Source: Anodontia alba
Taxonomy: Eukaryota; Mollusca; Bivalvia; Lucinida; Lucinidae
Length of the DNA: 64,000 nucleotides
Direction: 5' to 3'
NCBI GenBank assembly: GCA_964016985.1
Contig: OZ024826.1
Location: forward strand, 40,973,219-41,037,218
Shown here piece by piece: positions 10,311-21,484 of the stretch. The notes below the pieces were generated by a model. The model saw only the letters and a program-made list of their open reading frames with translations. It was not told where the DNA came from and did not search any database. Every line of letters begins with the position of its first letter. The stretch's first letter is position 1. Both the position numbers and the translations under genes were made by a program.

Positions 10311-10569
10311 TCTAACGCGCGGTTTGCTTACATTGGTCAGTGATAATCACATGGACAACTACCTCTAGTTAAGGACATTTTTGCGTTTGTATACTATGTA
10401 AACAATCGACCCAAACAACTAACCAGACATCCTGCTTTTGGAAGTAGACCGGTCCAAAGAGTTATGGTAGAAGAGTGCATTCGACAGAAATGGGTTTATA
10501 TGATGGAAAACAGTGAAGATGCAACCTTTTAGATTTTTAATTGATGTATGACTGCGAAATGTCGCACTC

Positions 10570-10975
10570 CATGGCAAACACAATTAGACGCCGCTTTCTG
10601 TGGCATCTGATCTGGGACTACATTGCTTGTAGAAGAACGCTAGTCCTTCATTGGTTAAACTGGTAACAGCACTTTTTCACCATTCCTCAAAATGGAATAG
10701 AGATACCTGCTGAGCGGAGAAGGACAAACAAGTAGCAATTTCTACCATATCTTGGTGGCTACGTCTTTTTCTGTCAGTTGTCATCATAATATTAAGAGGA
10801 CTGTATAATCTAGAATGCAGATGCTGCACAATGTGCTGATTGGATCGGGTAAACAGTTGTTGTAGTGATGATTTTGATGTATTTCGGTCTCAGTATAACA
10901 CATTATAGTCTGGAGACCCCTAAACGGGTATTTGGCAAACAGTGCAGACCCAGAACAGGGGCTCCACTGTTGTTA
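10570..10975. repeat. Two decayed AC-1 hairpins in otherwise empty DNA
   Basis: GCAAACACAATTAGACGCCG with GTGGCATCTGATCTGGGA (about 10572-10625), and TTGGCAAACAGTGCAGACCC with GGGGCTCCACTGTTG (about 10932-10975). Nothing else is supported between them. Confidence 0.5.
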
Positions 10976-10977
10976 AG

Positions 10978-11240
10978 TATAGTCGCCTCTCGTTATCTCG
11001 AATTCCAAACGATTATCTGAAACACTTCGCGATATCCGTACCTCGACATATCAGATTTACGCAATTGAGGAAAACAATAAGTCGAACAACTATACGTATT
11101 TAACAAATGAATAAGTAATTTGCCTCCTGAAGTTACAGATATATTGAGCAATTTATCCTGTTTCCAACGATATTTTGTTATCTGTTGTTAGATTTCTATG
11201 TTAAAACAGGGACCAGATTTTCACTTCGAAATAAGCACAA
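10978..11240 (+). mobile_element. Tigger/pogo-like MITE, 3' end lost
   Basis: Begins TATAGTCGCCTCTCGTTATC then TCGAATTCC and GATATCCGTACCTCGACATA, the same order as the complete copy at 32953. AACAGGGACCAGATTTTCAC near 11207 matches its right interior. The right terminal repeat is missing. Confidence 0.7.
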
Positions 11241-11560
11241 ATATACTACCGGGAGAAATGACTCAAAGGGAAGAAATTTTACTACGTACATTACAGTCGT
11301 GCAGTTATATTTTGCGGGAAAGAACTACTGCCTGATAGACACCAGTACACGTGTTTTGGCTTCTTGCATGTACAAGTATGACCATATGTTCTTATTAGTC
11401 TGTTTTCTACACGATTTAAGTACCTTTGATTGCGGTGAGGTTTCCTTTATTGATAAAATGTAACCTTTTACAACAGTAACTGCCTTCATGACCTTTATTC
11501 TCTAGCACATTATATCTCTGGGACTGGTCTGACCTTTGTTTCATTTGCTTGACTCCTGCA

Positions 11561-11839
11561 CATCACGAAAACACACCTATTTAATTTTGACCTCCTTAAA
11601 CCCCATTTTTATACAGTAAAACTGGGGTTTAAAGGGGTATACATTGTTTTTCTTGTTTTGCTAAAAAACATAGATTGTGGCTACTCGTTAGAACCGCCTC
11701 GCCGAGGCAGTTCTAACGAGAACACAGAATCTATGTTTTGAGCAGAAATATGAAAAAGATCAGATATTTCTTTCCTGAAAATTTTCCTTTTTTGGTTGTA
11801 AAATTTAAATACATTTGAATATGCGTGTTTTCGTAGTGA
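11561..11839 (-). mobile_element. HP1 MITE, copy 5
   Basis: Complete. The stem has several mismatches (GTGGCTACTC against GAGAACACAG), so it is older than most copies. Tip CCTCGCCGAGG. Confidence 0.9.
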
Positions 11840-12775
11840 GATAAATTAACGGGCGCATTCCACCATTCAAAAATCTAACCAAACATTTTCACCGTATTTA
11901 CCCAAAATAAAAATGTACCAGGCCATCTTAACTCATCATATTTTTCATTAATTTTTAACAAGTCCACTCTTTTAACAAGTCTACTACTTTTTGATGTGAA
12001 CAAAGAAATCTGAATGAGTGGCGAATAGTGTAGTCCCTGTACCACGTTAGACAGTGGGAATTTCTTCCATTCGATATTGCGAATATAAAACTCTAATTTG
12101 GCTCCAGTCATTTCTGCTCTTTATGTCTGTTATTCTTTATCACTTCCTGTAGCTGTAGCAAATTTTGTCTCTTTAATCCCATTTCACAGTTTTGATCTAT
12201 CTTGTCCAATAAAGGACATAACTGATTAAATCATATAAACTGTACTAGATTGTATACATTTGAAAAGAAAAGAGAAAATGATAGAAAAGATAGAGTCTGG
12301 AAACAGACCAGTTAAACTCATATAAAGTAATGTTTCTCAAGGAAATAAATGACCACATGTTTACTAACAAGGAAAACTGTCCTGTCCTACATGTAGTGCT
12401 TACTTAATGTGCACCAGTACATACTAAATTAACAGACTGGGTATTTGCTATCAAGATGAAGTTAGCAGATAAAAAAACTAACGCTATTCTTCTATGAACC
12501 AAGGACGTAAGTAATAATTTTATACGTCTTTGTATAACAGACTGAAACTTTGCTATGGACATAATGAATATAGCAGACAACGCAAATATGATATAAGTTT
12601 TAATTGTCTTGCTATGCAAAAAGAGATCTTCGGTGTATACAAACTATTCCGATAAGGTGAATGCAGGGGATTAGCTAGGAGTTTTATGAAGATGAAGCCT
12701 GCTAATAGAATCTCTGAAATTGCAGCCGAGGCCCAGCATTTCTTACAAGATTGCATGTGCAACCAGCATGCCTAA
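11840..12775. other. No gene seen
   Basis: Several minus-strand frames of 70-78 codons overlap one another here, with no recognisable motif and no splice logic linking them. Confidence 0.4.
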
Positions 12776-12880
12776 AGAGCGCTTGGATGTTTGGCAAATT
12801 AGCGCAAAGCAATGAATCAGATCAGCCTGCGCATTTGCGCAGGCTAAGCTAATCTGAGTCATTGCTTAGTGGACATGTAA
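12776..12880. repeat. GC-1 hairpin
   Basis: AATGAATCAGATCAGCCTGC and GCATTTGCGCAGGCTAAGC then TAATCTGAGTCATTGCTTAG: an inner GCCTGCGC/GCGCAGGC pair and an outer pair separated by a small asymmetric insertion. Confidence 0.7.
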
Positions 12881-13236
12881 TCTTGTAGAAAATGCTGTGG
12901 CAGACCCATTTGATGTCATCTGAACAAGTTTGGGATAAAAAATGAGGTTAAATTGCCAAATTTTTGTTGAAGCCCAGGATTCATAGCTTCCGTCTGGCTA
13001 CGTGCCTGACATCTATAATGCCATTTTCTCATGTTGCCGTAAGTAATATTAGGTGCCGTACATAAAACATAAAACACATTAAAAATTACACCTGTTGCCT
13101 CCTCGACTATTCTTTTCCACAAGACTTCTGTTTTATTAGTAAATATGGATATACTTGTATATTTTCGGCGTCTGATACCTCAAATTTCCTGGTTAATTGA
13201 AACACAGCATGTCTTAAATGTACTGGTTGATTGTAA

Positions 13237-13593
13237 TACAGTCGAACTTCAATCGGTCGAACACCTTTGGACCATGGAAAAGTGTTCGAGCTATGGGAAG
13301 TTCGAGCCAATGCAGGTTAATGATGGCGCCAGGTCGGGAAGCAAATATCGCTAATTCTGGGAAATCTATTTTCTACACAATGATTGTATGTTGAGTGTAC
13401 TCATTAGAATCGCCTCGATGAGGCGATTCTAATGAGTACACACAACATACAATTCCATGATAAAATAAGAAAAAAATCCCTAAATATTTGTTTTCTTGAG
13501 CTATTGGAAGGATTTTGTAGGGACTGAAAAAAGAGTTCGAATCATCCACGGTAAACGAGCCATCCGGGTTCGAGCCATTGAGGTTATACTGTA
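13237..13593 (+). mobile_element. HP2 MITE, complete
   Basis: Reference copy of HP2. Ends TACAGTCGAACTTCAATCGG and CATTGAGGTTATACTGTA, bordered by TA. Then come a left arm (TTTGGACCATGGAAAAGTGT), a central hairpin at 13396-13440 (TACTCATTAGAATCGCCTC facing GAGGCGATTCTAATGAGTA), an extension of the stem with TTGTATGTTGAGTG / CACACAACATACAA, and a right arm with CTGAAAAAAGAGTTCGAATC. Non-coding. Pogo/Tigger-like by its ends. Confidence 0.9.
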
Positions 13594-13699
13594 TATACAA
13601 GAATTACTTACAACACTGTGATATCAGTGTGATGCCTTGAAGTAGTTGGTCGGTAATGCACTGTGATTGGGGAGCTTCGTTGACATCTTCTGCACTATA

Positions 13700-13928
13700 C
13701 ATTACGAAAACACGCCTATACAAATATATAGAAAATTTCACCTCCAAAAACGGAAAATTTTCAGATAAAAAACTCTGATATTTTTCATATTTCTGCTCAA
13801 AACATAGATTGTGGACACTCATTAGAACCGCATCGGTGAGGCGGTTCTAACGAGTACCCGCAATCTATGTTTTTGAGCAGAAATAAAAAAAAATAATGTA
13901 TACCCCTGTAAACCCCAGTTTTACTTTA
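13700..13928 (+). mobile_element. HP1 MITE, copy 6, left part
   Basis: CATTACGAAAACACGCCTAT to CCCCAGTTTTACTT, then broken by the pearl-like element. The remainder is at 16562-16613. The break is in the loop of the right-arm fold. Confidence 0.9.
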
Positions 13929-14099
13929 CAAGAGGACCATGATGGTCCTATATCGCTCACCTGACCAAACAGATTTGCATATTTACTGTTGAAGTTTCAG
14001 CCAAGTTCACTGCTCTAGGATTTTTGTATAAACTTTATAGCACTAACCACCCCCACCCCCCTCCACCACACCCCCGGCCATGTTTTTTACAAATCTTGA

Positions 14100-16300
14100 C
14101 AACTTGAACTGAATCTTAAAAGAGGGTCACCAAAGGAACATTTCTGCCAAGTTATATTGAAATTGGTCCAGTGGTTTAAAAAGTTTTATATAGCTATAAA
14201 GCCCTACGCCCTAACGGCCATGTTTTTTGACGAATCATGACAGCTTGAACAAACTTGGTAGAGGGTCATCAAAGGAACATTCCTGCCAAGTTTTTTTTTC
14301 AAGTTTTCTATATAGATATATTGGGAATATAAGCCCCACCCCCTTGCAGCCATATTTTTTTACGAATCATGATAGCTTGAACAACCTTGCAAGAGGGTGA
14401 CCAAAGACACATTCCTTCCAAGTTATATTGAAATCGGTCCATTGGTTTCTGCCAAGAAGATTTTTAAAGTTTTCTATATAGATCCATATATAGGGAAAAT
14501 AAGCCCTGCCCCCTGGCGGCCATGTTTTTTGACAAATCCAAACGGCTTGAAAATCTTGGTAGAGGATCACCAAAAGAACATTTCTGCAAAATTATATGGA
14601 AATCGGTCCAGTGGTTTGGGACAAGATGATTTTTACATTTTTCTATATATAGGGAAAATAAGCCCTGCCCCCTGGCGGCCATGTTTTTTGACAAATCCAA
14701 ATGACTCGAATAATCTTGGTAGAGGATCACTAAAGGAACATTTCTACAAAATTATATGGAAATCGGTCCAGTGGTTCTGACAAGAAGGTTTTTAAAGTTT
14801 TCTATATAGATATATAGGGAAAATAAGCCCCACCCACTGGCAGCCATGTTTTTTGATGAATCCAAATGGCTTGAACAATCTTGGTAGAGGATCACCAAAG
14901 GAACATGTTTGCAAAATTATATTGAAGTCGGTCCAGTGGTTTCGGACAAGAAGATTTTTAAAGTTTTCTATATAGATATATAGGGAAAATAAGCCCTGCC
15001 CTCTGGTGGCTATGTTTTTTGACAAATCCAAATGGCTTGAACAATCTTGGTAGAGGATCACCAAAGGAACATTTCTGCAAAATTAAATGGAAATCAGTCC
15101 AGTGGTTTCGGACAAGAAGATTTTTACATTTTTCAATATAGATAGATAGGGAAAATAAGCCCCGCCCCCTGGCGGCCACGTTTTTTGACTAATCGAAATG
15201 GCTCGAACAATCTTGGTAGAGGATCACCAAAGGAACATTTCTGCAAAATTATATGAAAATCGGTCCAGTGGTTTCTGACAAGAAGATTTTTAAAGTTTTC
15301 TATATATATATAGAGGGAAATTACGCCCCGCCCCTTGCGGCCTTGTTTTTTTGACGAATCCAAATGGCTTGAACAATCTTGGTAGAGGATCACTAAAGGA
15401 ACATTTTTGCAAAATTATATTAAAATCGGTCCAGTGGTTTCGGACAAGAAGATTTTTAAAGATTTCTATATAGATATATAGGGAAAATAAGCCCCGCCCC
15501 CTGGCGGCCATGTTTTTTGACGAATCCAAATGGCCTGAACAATCTTGGTAGAAGATCACCAAAGGAACATTTCTGCAAAATTATATGGAAATCAGTCCTG
15601 CGGTTTCTGACAAGAAGATTTTTAAAGTTTTCTATATAGATATATAGGGAAAATAAGCCCCGCCCCCTAGCGGCCATGTTTTTTGACGAATCCAAATGGC
15701 TTGAACAATCTTGGTAGAGGATTACCAAAGGAACATTTCTGCAAAATTACATTGAAATCGGTCCAGTCGTTTCTGACAAGAAGATTTTTAAAGTTTCCTA
15801 TATAGATACATAGGGAAAATAAGCCCCGCCCCCTGGCGGCCATGTTTTTTTGACAAATCCAAATGGCTTGAATAATCTTGGTAGAGGATCACTAAAGGAA
15901 CATTTCTGCAAAATTATATTAAAATCGGTCCAGTGGTTTCGGACAAGAAGATTTTTAAAGTTTTCTATATAGATATACAGGGAAAATAAGCCCCGCCCCC
16001 TGGCGGCCATGTTTTTTGACGAATTCAAATGGCCTGAACAATCTTGGTAGAGGATCACCAAAGGAACATTTCTGCAAAATTATATGGAAATCAGTCCTGC
16101 GGTTTCTGACAAGAAGATTTTTAAAGTTTTCTATATAGATACATAAGGAAAATAAGCCCCGCCCCCTGGCGGCCATGTTTTTTGACGAATCCGAATGGCT
16201 TGAACAATCTTGGTAGAGGATCACCAAAGGAACATTTCTGCAAAATTATATTGAAATCGGTCCAGTGGTTTCTGACAAGAAGATTTTTTTAAGTTTTTAG
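14100..16300 (+). repeat. Tandem array, about 166-bp monomer, about 13 units
   Basis: The landmark TTGGTAGAGGATCACC recurs at about 14557, 14717, 14882, 15048, 15214, 15380, 15545, 15711, 15879, 16045 and 16211, a spacing of 160-168. Two or three degenerate units lie to the left. Each monomer carries AATCGGTCCAGTGGTTTC, ACAAGAAGATTTTTAAAG, CCCCGCCCCCTGGCGGCCAT and GCTTGAACAATC. The series of 85-90-codon minus-strand frames across it is a by-product: the period is not a multiple of three, so the frame rotates from unit to unit. Confidence 0.95.
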
Positions 16301-16454
16301 TTAAAAAATCTATTTTTAGCTCCTGTGACCTAGATATGCAATGGACCGGAACCATTTGAACAACTTTAAAAGAGGACCAACCAAGGATCATTCCTGTGAA
16401 GTTTGGTCAAAATCCAATCAGTGGTTTAGGAGGAAATGTTGTTTAAAGATTGTG

Positions 16455-16505
16455 GACGGACGGACGGACGGACATACGGACGACGACGACGACGATGACG
16501 ACGAC
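16455..16505 (+). repeat. GGAC/GACG microsatellite of the pearl-like element
   Basis: GGACGGACGGACGGAC followed by GACGACGACGACGATGACG. Confidence 0.9.
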
Positions 16506-16561
16506 TACGGACGGTGAGTGATCACAAAAGCTCACCTTCAGCTTTTAGCTCAGATGAGCTA

Positions 16562-16613
16562 ATAAAAGTGGGGTTTAAGGGGGTCAAAATTATATAGGTA
16601 TGTTTTCGTGATG
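16562..16613 (+). mobile_element. HP1 MITE, copy 6, right part
   Basis: ATAAAAGTGGGGTTTAAGGG to TAGGTATGTTTTCGTGATG, continuing the copy that starts at 13700. Confidence 0.9.
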
Positions 16614-16847
16614 GTTAATACGCCTAAATTAAACTTGGGACTGCCAGCTGAGCAAAAACATGGTACGAGTAAGTATGTAACATCTCTTTAGATGCTTTCC
16701 ATGCCATAATTTATATGCAAACATACATATACGTGATTGCCATAGGTATAGTATAATAAAGAAAACTAATTCTGTCGGTCTGATACTAAGGGATCAGGAG
16801 CATACAATATTTATCTAAATCTGCTGCGTACTGAATATTTAACATTT

Positions 16848-17119
16848 TATAACGAAAACACGCCTATTCAAATATATTGAAAATTGTACAACCGAAAACG
16901 GAAAATTTTCAGATAAAAAATTCTGATATTTTTCAAGTTTCTACTCAAAACACAGATTGTGGTACTCGTTAGAACCGCCTCGGCGAGGCGGTTCTAACGA
17001 GTACCCACAATCTATGTTTGCTAGCAAAACAAGAAAAATAATGTATACCCCCGTAAACCCCAGTTTTACTATATAAAAGTTTAAGGGGGTCAAAATTGTA
17101 TAGGTGTGTTTTCGTGATG
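16848..17119 (+). mobile_element. HP1 MITE, copy 7
   Basis: Complete. The left stem lacks one G (TTGTGGTACTCG). The right-arm fold is shortened (ATATAAAAGTTTAAGGGGG). Confidence 0.9.
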
Positions 17120-17129
17120 TAACATATTA

Positions 17130-18600
17130 GCATGCTTGATATTTTTTAATGTAATGGCAGACAACAATGGTCCTGGTCAACATGGTCCATCTTAGCAACG
17201 TTCGGATGTATAGCCTGAATTTTGCTTTTTGCGCTTAAGTCGAAATTGTCAATAACAGCAATCTAGATTTTTATTGCTTTTAGAGAAAATAGAGCTTGAT
17301 AATGTACAAGTCTTTGCATCCGTCAGACTGAACAGATGCACAAGCTAAATATTTTAAATCATTTATGCCCAGTGGACTCGTTTATCACCCTCTTTGGACA
17401 GGTCCATTTCCCATATAAATGGTATCTAGTTTGGTTTTAGTTTAACAATTATTAAATAAACTCCTGGACTTCATGCAAACAGTGTAGACCCTGATCAAGT
17501 GTCGCGTTCTGCGGCGTCTGATCTTGGTCCACATTGTTTGCCAGTGTCCCTTTTATGGGACGCTGTTCATAAATGAGTGAAATTAGGTTGAAGATCAACT
17601 TGCACCAATAAAACACTGAACTGTGCCCCTCAAAGTGCAATCAAACAATATGAAATGTAGTAATGAACAATGAAAGCCCTAATCAGCCATGCGCATTCCA
17701 GCATTGTGCGGATAGATACACGCTAGGATCCGAATCTTTCTTATCGCGAATGAGAATCTAGTGGAAGACAAAACATGCATATGGATGATAAAAGCTAATC
17801 TCTTTTGTGAACGGATCATATGGTAGTTTGTTTCAAAATACGTCGAGTGCCTGTCTTATGACAGAACGCATTTGCATGTTTAAACAATTTAAGCATCAAA
17901 TGAGTATTGTCAATGAAAGAAAAACGACAGCGACTGCATCCGTTAGTAGTGAATGACTAGATGAGCCTGCATATTCACAGTCTGATCATCCACTCTGCGA
18001 GTATGTTCCACTGTATCCTATGATTCAATAAGCCAGACGCAAAGCTAATGGCAAACTATACGCATATGAGAGGGTGCATGAGCTTTAGCGCCGCTGTTTG
18101 CATGTCTCTTAAGCTCCATTCTTGCCTATCGCGGCACAGAGTCTATTGATTTAGGATTTGAATTCTCCGTGGACAGTCAACCGATCCTTGTGATAATTTC
18201 AACGGACAGTATCAGCAATTAAATCTTTGTTTCTAATTTAACCAGTGGAAACGGGGTTTCAAATTCATTGAATTTAAAATATACTGTAGTTAACATAGAA
18301 GCAAAACCGACCTTATTTCTGAATAATTGGGGTTTCGGTCAAGGCTTATTATTTTACACACATATCATACAATTTATATTTGTGTCGTACCTTGCAAAAA
18401 GGTAAAAATGCGGATGGCGAAATGCCAGATCAGACTGCGCGGATATGATTTCACTATCTGCTTATAGCATAGCGTCATTCGATAATGCTAAATAGTTTTA
18501 TATTGACGTACGGCAAATACTATCATCACATTGGTCGGTTTTGTTGTCTGATGGTGACTCAGCGGTTCTTATGAGTTCTTAGGACATAGGACGGCTGCGG
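17130..18600. other. No gene seen; one AC-1 hairpin and GC-1 traces
   Basis: Apart from the AC-1 hairpin at 17474, only fragments such as GCCAGATCAGACTGCGCGGA (18422-18441) are recognisable. Confidence 0.45.
17474..17544. repeat. AC-1 hairpin
   Basis: GCAAACAGTGTAGACCCTGA and TCAAGTGTCGCG face GCGGCGTCTGATCTTGG and TCCACATTGTTTGC. Confidence 0.75.
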
Positions 18601-18604
18601 TATC

Positions 18605-18907
18605 CATAACGAAAACATGCCTATATAATTTTGACCCCCTTAAACCCCACTTTTATATAGTGAAACTGGGGTTTACAGGGGTATACATTATTTTTCTTAT
18701 TTCTGTTCAAAACATAGATTGTGGTACTCGTTAGAATCGCCTCGGCGAGGCGGTTCTAACGAGTACCCACAATCTATGTTTTGTGCATAAAAGTGGGGTT
18801 TATCATGAGCAAAAATATGAAAAATATTAGAGTTTTTTTTATCTGAAAAGTTTAGGTTTTTGGAGGTAAAATTTTCTACATATTTGAATAGGCGTGTTTT
18901 CATAATG
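18605..18907 (-). mobile_element. HP1 MITE, copy 8, with a 25-bp insert
   Basis: Complete ends. To the right of the stem, at about 18782-18808, an additional GTGCATAAAAGTGGGGTTTA segment separates the stem from the expected GAGCAAAAATATG. It looks like a filler copied from an HP1 right arm. Confidence 0.85.
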
Positions 18908-19618
18908 TGTCATCCAGAAACAACAGAAAATCAGCAGATCGCCAGTTAGTGCAATTCCTTTACAAGAATATCCCGTTGCAGTTCCTTTCTGGGTGTTCGC
19001 TTTAAGATAATCTTTTCTAAGAGGGTCTGTTTCTTCTAAATACAATGTATATGTAGTGGTAGAAACGGAAGAAAAGAAGTGAAACAATGAAAGTAGGTAA
19101 GCTGGCGCCTGATACATATCAGCAGGAAGTAGACAGAAAAGCAAACACTCTGTGATATACATACACCAATTGCACTAATTTACTACATAAACGCAATGGA
19201 AAACTAATGCTTTTGTAACTTTGACTTGATCTTATTATTGAATTATCAACAGTTGTGTTTTTTCAATGGATGTCATCGTTTTTTTCCGATTTAAAGAGGA
19301 CCAGCAAAAACTGACATTATTTCACTCGATTTGCAAATTCTTTTTCGGTCTTTTATCACGTGACTGCCTACTGTCACGTTTTATCTCTGTTGTAAGACAA
19401 AACCGCACCGGGTCATAATTTTGCGTAGGTTTGGCTAATACTTCATCTGTACCTAAATGAACCGCAATGTCAGTACCTGCGTACATGTGCGCCGCCGACA
19501 GACCCAGATCAGTCTACACACCGGAACAATCTATTCATAGTCTAAATTGCACGACTTGAAGATACCACAGGCTTCTTCAGGCGAGCAGTGAAAGACCGAT
19601 AGACTGGACGGATGCGCC

Positions 19619-19695
19619 GTCTCAAAATGGGTCTTTTCAAAAGGAAAGAATTTGCACCCAAGGTAGCAAATTCCTTCTTGTCAGAATAGCAGACT
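19619..19695 (+). repeat. PB-1 hairpin, copy 2
   Basis: AAATGGGTCTTTTCAAAAGG and AAAGAATTTGCACCC face GTAGCAAATTCCTTC. Confidence 0.5.
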
Positions 19696-19740
19696 CAGTT
19701 TCATTCGGAATTAGGTGCGCAAGTAAGCAATCAGGTCCCG

Positions 19741-19999
19741 AGTTTATAAAACTTTTTTCATGCTCAACTCAGCTGAGCATGAAAATTTATCTGCTAATAA
19801 ACATGAAAATGCCAACTTAAGTTGGCATTTTCATGTTTATTAGCAGAGAAATTTACATACTCAGTTATATTTAGCAAGAAATTTACATGCTAAGTTATAT
19901 TTAGCAAGAAAGAATTTTAGAATTGTTAGTAATTTGAGATTTATTACCAGGACAAATTTCATGCTCAGCTGAGTTGAGCATGAAAAAAGTTTTATAACC
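19741..19999. mobile_element. Nested-palindrome foldback element
   Basis: Ends are about 44-bp inverted repeats: TATAAAACTTTTTTCATGCT... and ...GAGCATGAAAAAAGTTTTAT. Each end carries its own smaller palindrome (CTCAACTCAGCTGAGCATG). In the middle, 19790-19847, is an exact 58-bp palindrome (29 bp per arm, no spacer, centre AACTTAAGTT) that begins TCTGCTAATAAACATG. There is a short internal direct repeat (AAATTTACATRCTMAGTTAT, twice). No coding frame. Confidence 0.85.
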
Positions 20000-20479
20000 T
20001 CAGGGCCCGGATGTCACAAATGTTGTCTCCCTTGGCGAAAATGGTTTAAAATTTACTAAGGTCATCCATTCCTGTTAAGGCTCAGACGGATATGGTCAAC
20101 AACGAAGGCCCTGACGAGTCTGCTGGAAGCATATTTATTATTACCTTTTGAGTACGGTACATGTGTTGTTTTCTCCAGCGCGATTTGTACCAATGTATTG
20201 TGCGTTTATAATCAGTTATTTTTGTTTACCAAATATTGTCAAATGAAATGAAAATAGTGAAAAGGGACTTACATTTTTGTCATCTGTGGTACGATTTAAC
20301 ACAGTGCCAACTATGTAACTTTGTGTGCCAAATACCGATAGTTCATCAGAAGAAGTGGCATCCTAATTTTGTCAGCAATAAACGCTATTGACGGCTTTGT
20401 CTCAGTGTTCTGACTGATGTTTACGCTTCAAGACAAGTGGTCTTAGGAATAGGAGCAGTAACATGAGAAAACGTACCTT

Positions 20480-20670
20480 CATACATGTGCGCCCAACGAA
20501 GCCTCAAAAACGCCTGCATATCCGCGCAGTCTGATCAGTCTTTGTTATTCGCACTCAAAAACCTTGCATCCTTGGTTGTTCTAAATCGCCCAGTGAAGAT
20601 TTTGATCGGACTGTGCAAACGCGCGGGATGATCTGGATCTTCGCTGAGTGCACATGTCCGAAGGTACGTG
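20480..20670. repeat. GC-1 element, degraded
   Basis: ATGTGCGCCCAACGAAGCCT at the left and CTTCGCTGAGTGCACATGTC at the right are imperfect inverted ends. ATATCCGCGCAGTCTGATCA and GATCGGACTGTGCAAACG lie between. Confidence 0.55.
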
Positions 20671-20679
20671 TTTTGACGT

Positions 20680-21400
20680 TGCGGAATATACAGTGGCCAG
20701 TCATAATTACTATAAGTGTTCATTAGCGGATCTGACGGAGAAAAATAATCCATCTTATTTTCTATAATCTATGACAGCTTGTGATATCCTTACAGTATTA
20801 AATTTCGTGATTGACTGCTAAGTCTAGGTAAGTAGCGAAATGTTTGTTTATGAATTTTAGTTTTAAATATTTATGTAGCTCTACTAATACTGACATTATT
20901 TCGTCTGATGCAGCTGTAGCATACCTACTTATTACCGTTAAAGTTAGCTCTCTCACGAAGAGTAATTTTACTCAATAACTTGAAATTTTCCATTAATTTA
21001 ACGTATATTAATGCATTTGTATCCTCCAGAAGGACTCTGGTTCTCTAAACCGCAGCCTCTGAGCAGGATCTAAACTGTTTCATTAAAATAATCAAAATGT
21101 GGCTTCACTTAAAGAGAAGGGCCCATAAACTAAAACTTGTACTTTGGAAGAAAGACATTTCAGCAGCTTAGCATTGTGCAACAAATTTCATGAAAATAGA
21201 CCGATTTCAAAGAAAGTTATAAAGGTTTAAAAAATGGTTATGTGAGTCCAGAGCAAGGCTGTAAGTTTATGATGTCATAAACTCACAATAAAAATATCAA
21301 ATAACAGCAGTTCTGATGTAAGATTAGTTCAGTGAATGACTAATTTATATCCCTCTTATTTCATAAAATAAAATTTACTGTTTTTAACTCTTTCACTGTA
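20680..21400. other. No gene seen
   Basis: Ordinary AT-rich sequence without repeats I can name or a supportable frame. Confidence 0.4.
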
Positions 21401-21414
21401 TAATAGTAGGCTTT

Positions 21415-21484
21415 TGCAAACAGCACAGATCCACATGGGATTGCTCAATGAGCCGTTTCATCTGGATCTACGCTGTTTGACATT
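21415..21484. repeat. AC-1 hairpin
   Basis: GCAAACAGCACAGATCCACA faces TCATCTGGATCTACGCTGTT. Confidence 0.6.

Larger units (their letters stand above)
13929..16561 (+). mobile_element. Pearl/Helitron-like non-autonomous element with 166-bp tandem array
   Basis: Left end CAAGAGGACCATGATGGTCC then TATATCGCTCACCTGA. A core of about 13 tandem monomers follows. Then come a spacer, a GGAC/GACG microsatellite (16455-16505), and a right end with GCTCACCTTCAGC and TTTTAGCTCAGATGAGCT that can fold into a short hairpin. This order (tandem core, microsatellite, terminal hairpin) is what is known of bivalve pearl elements and related Helitron-like (HINE/DINE-type) elements. It inserted into HP1 copy 6 with little or no target duplication. 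No Rep/helicase frame is present, so it would depend on another element. Confidence 0.8.

Noticed and set aside
14367..16227. A series of 70-90-codon minus-strand frames with similar peptides
   Set aside because: They are one 166-bp tandem monomer read repeatedly. The period is not divisible by three, so the frame rotates, and stops appear at equivalent places. This is not a repeat-protein gene.
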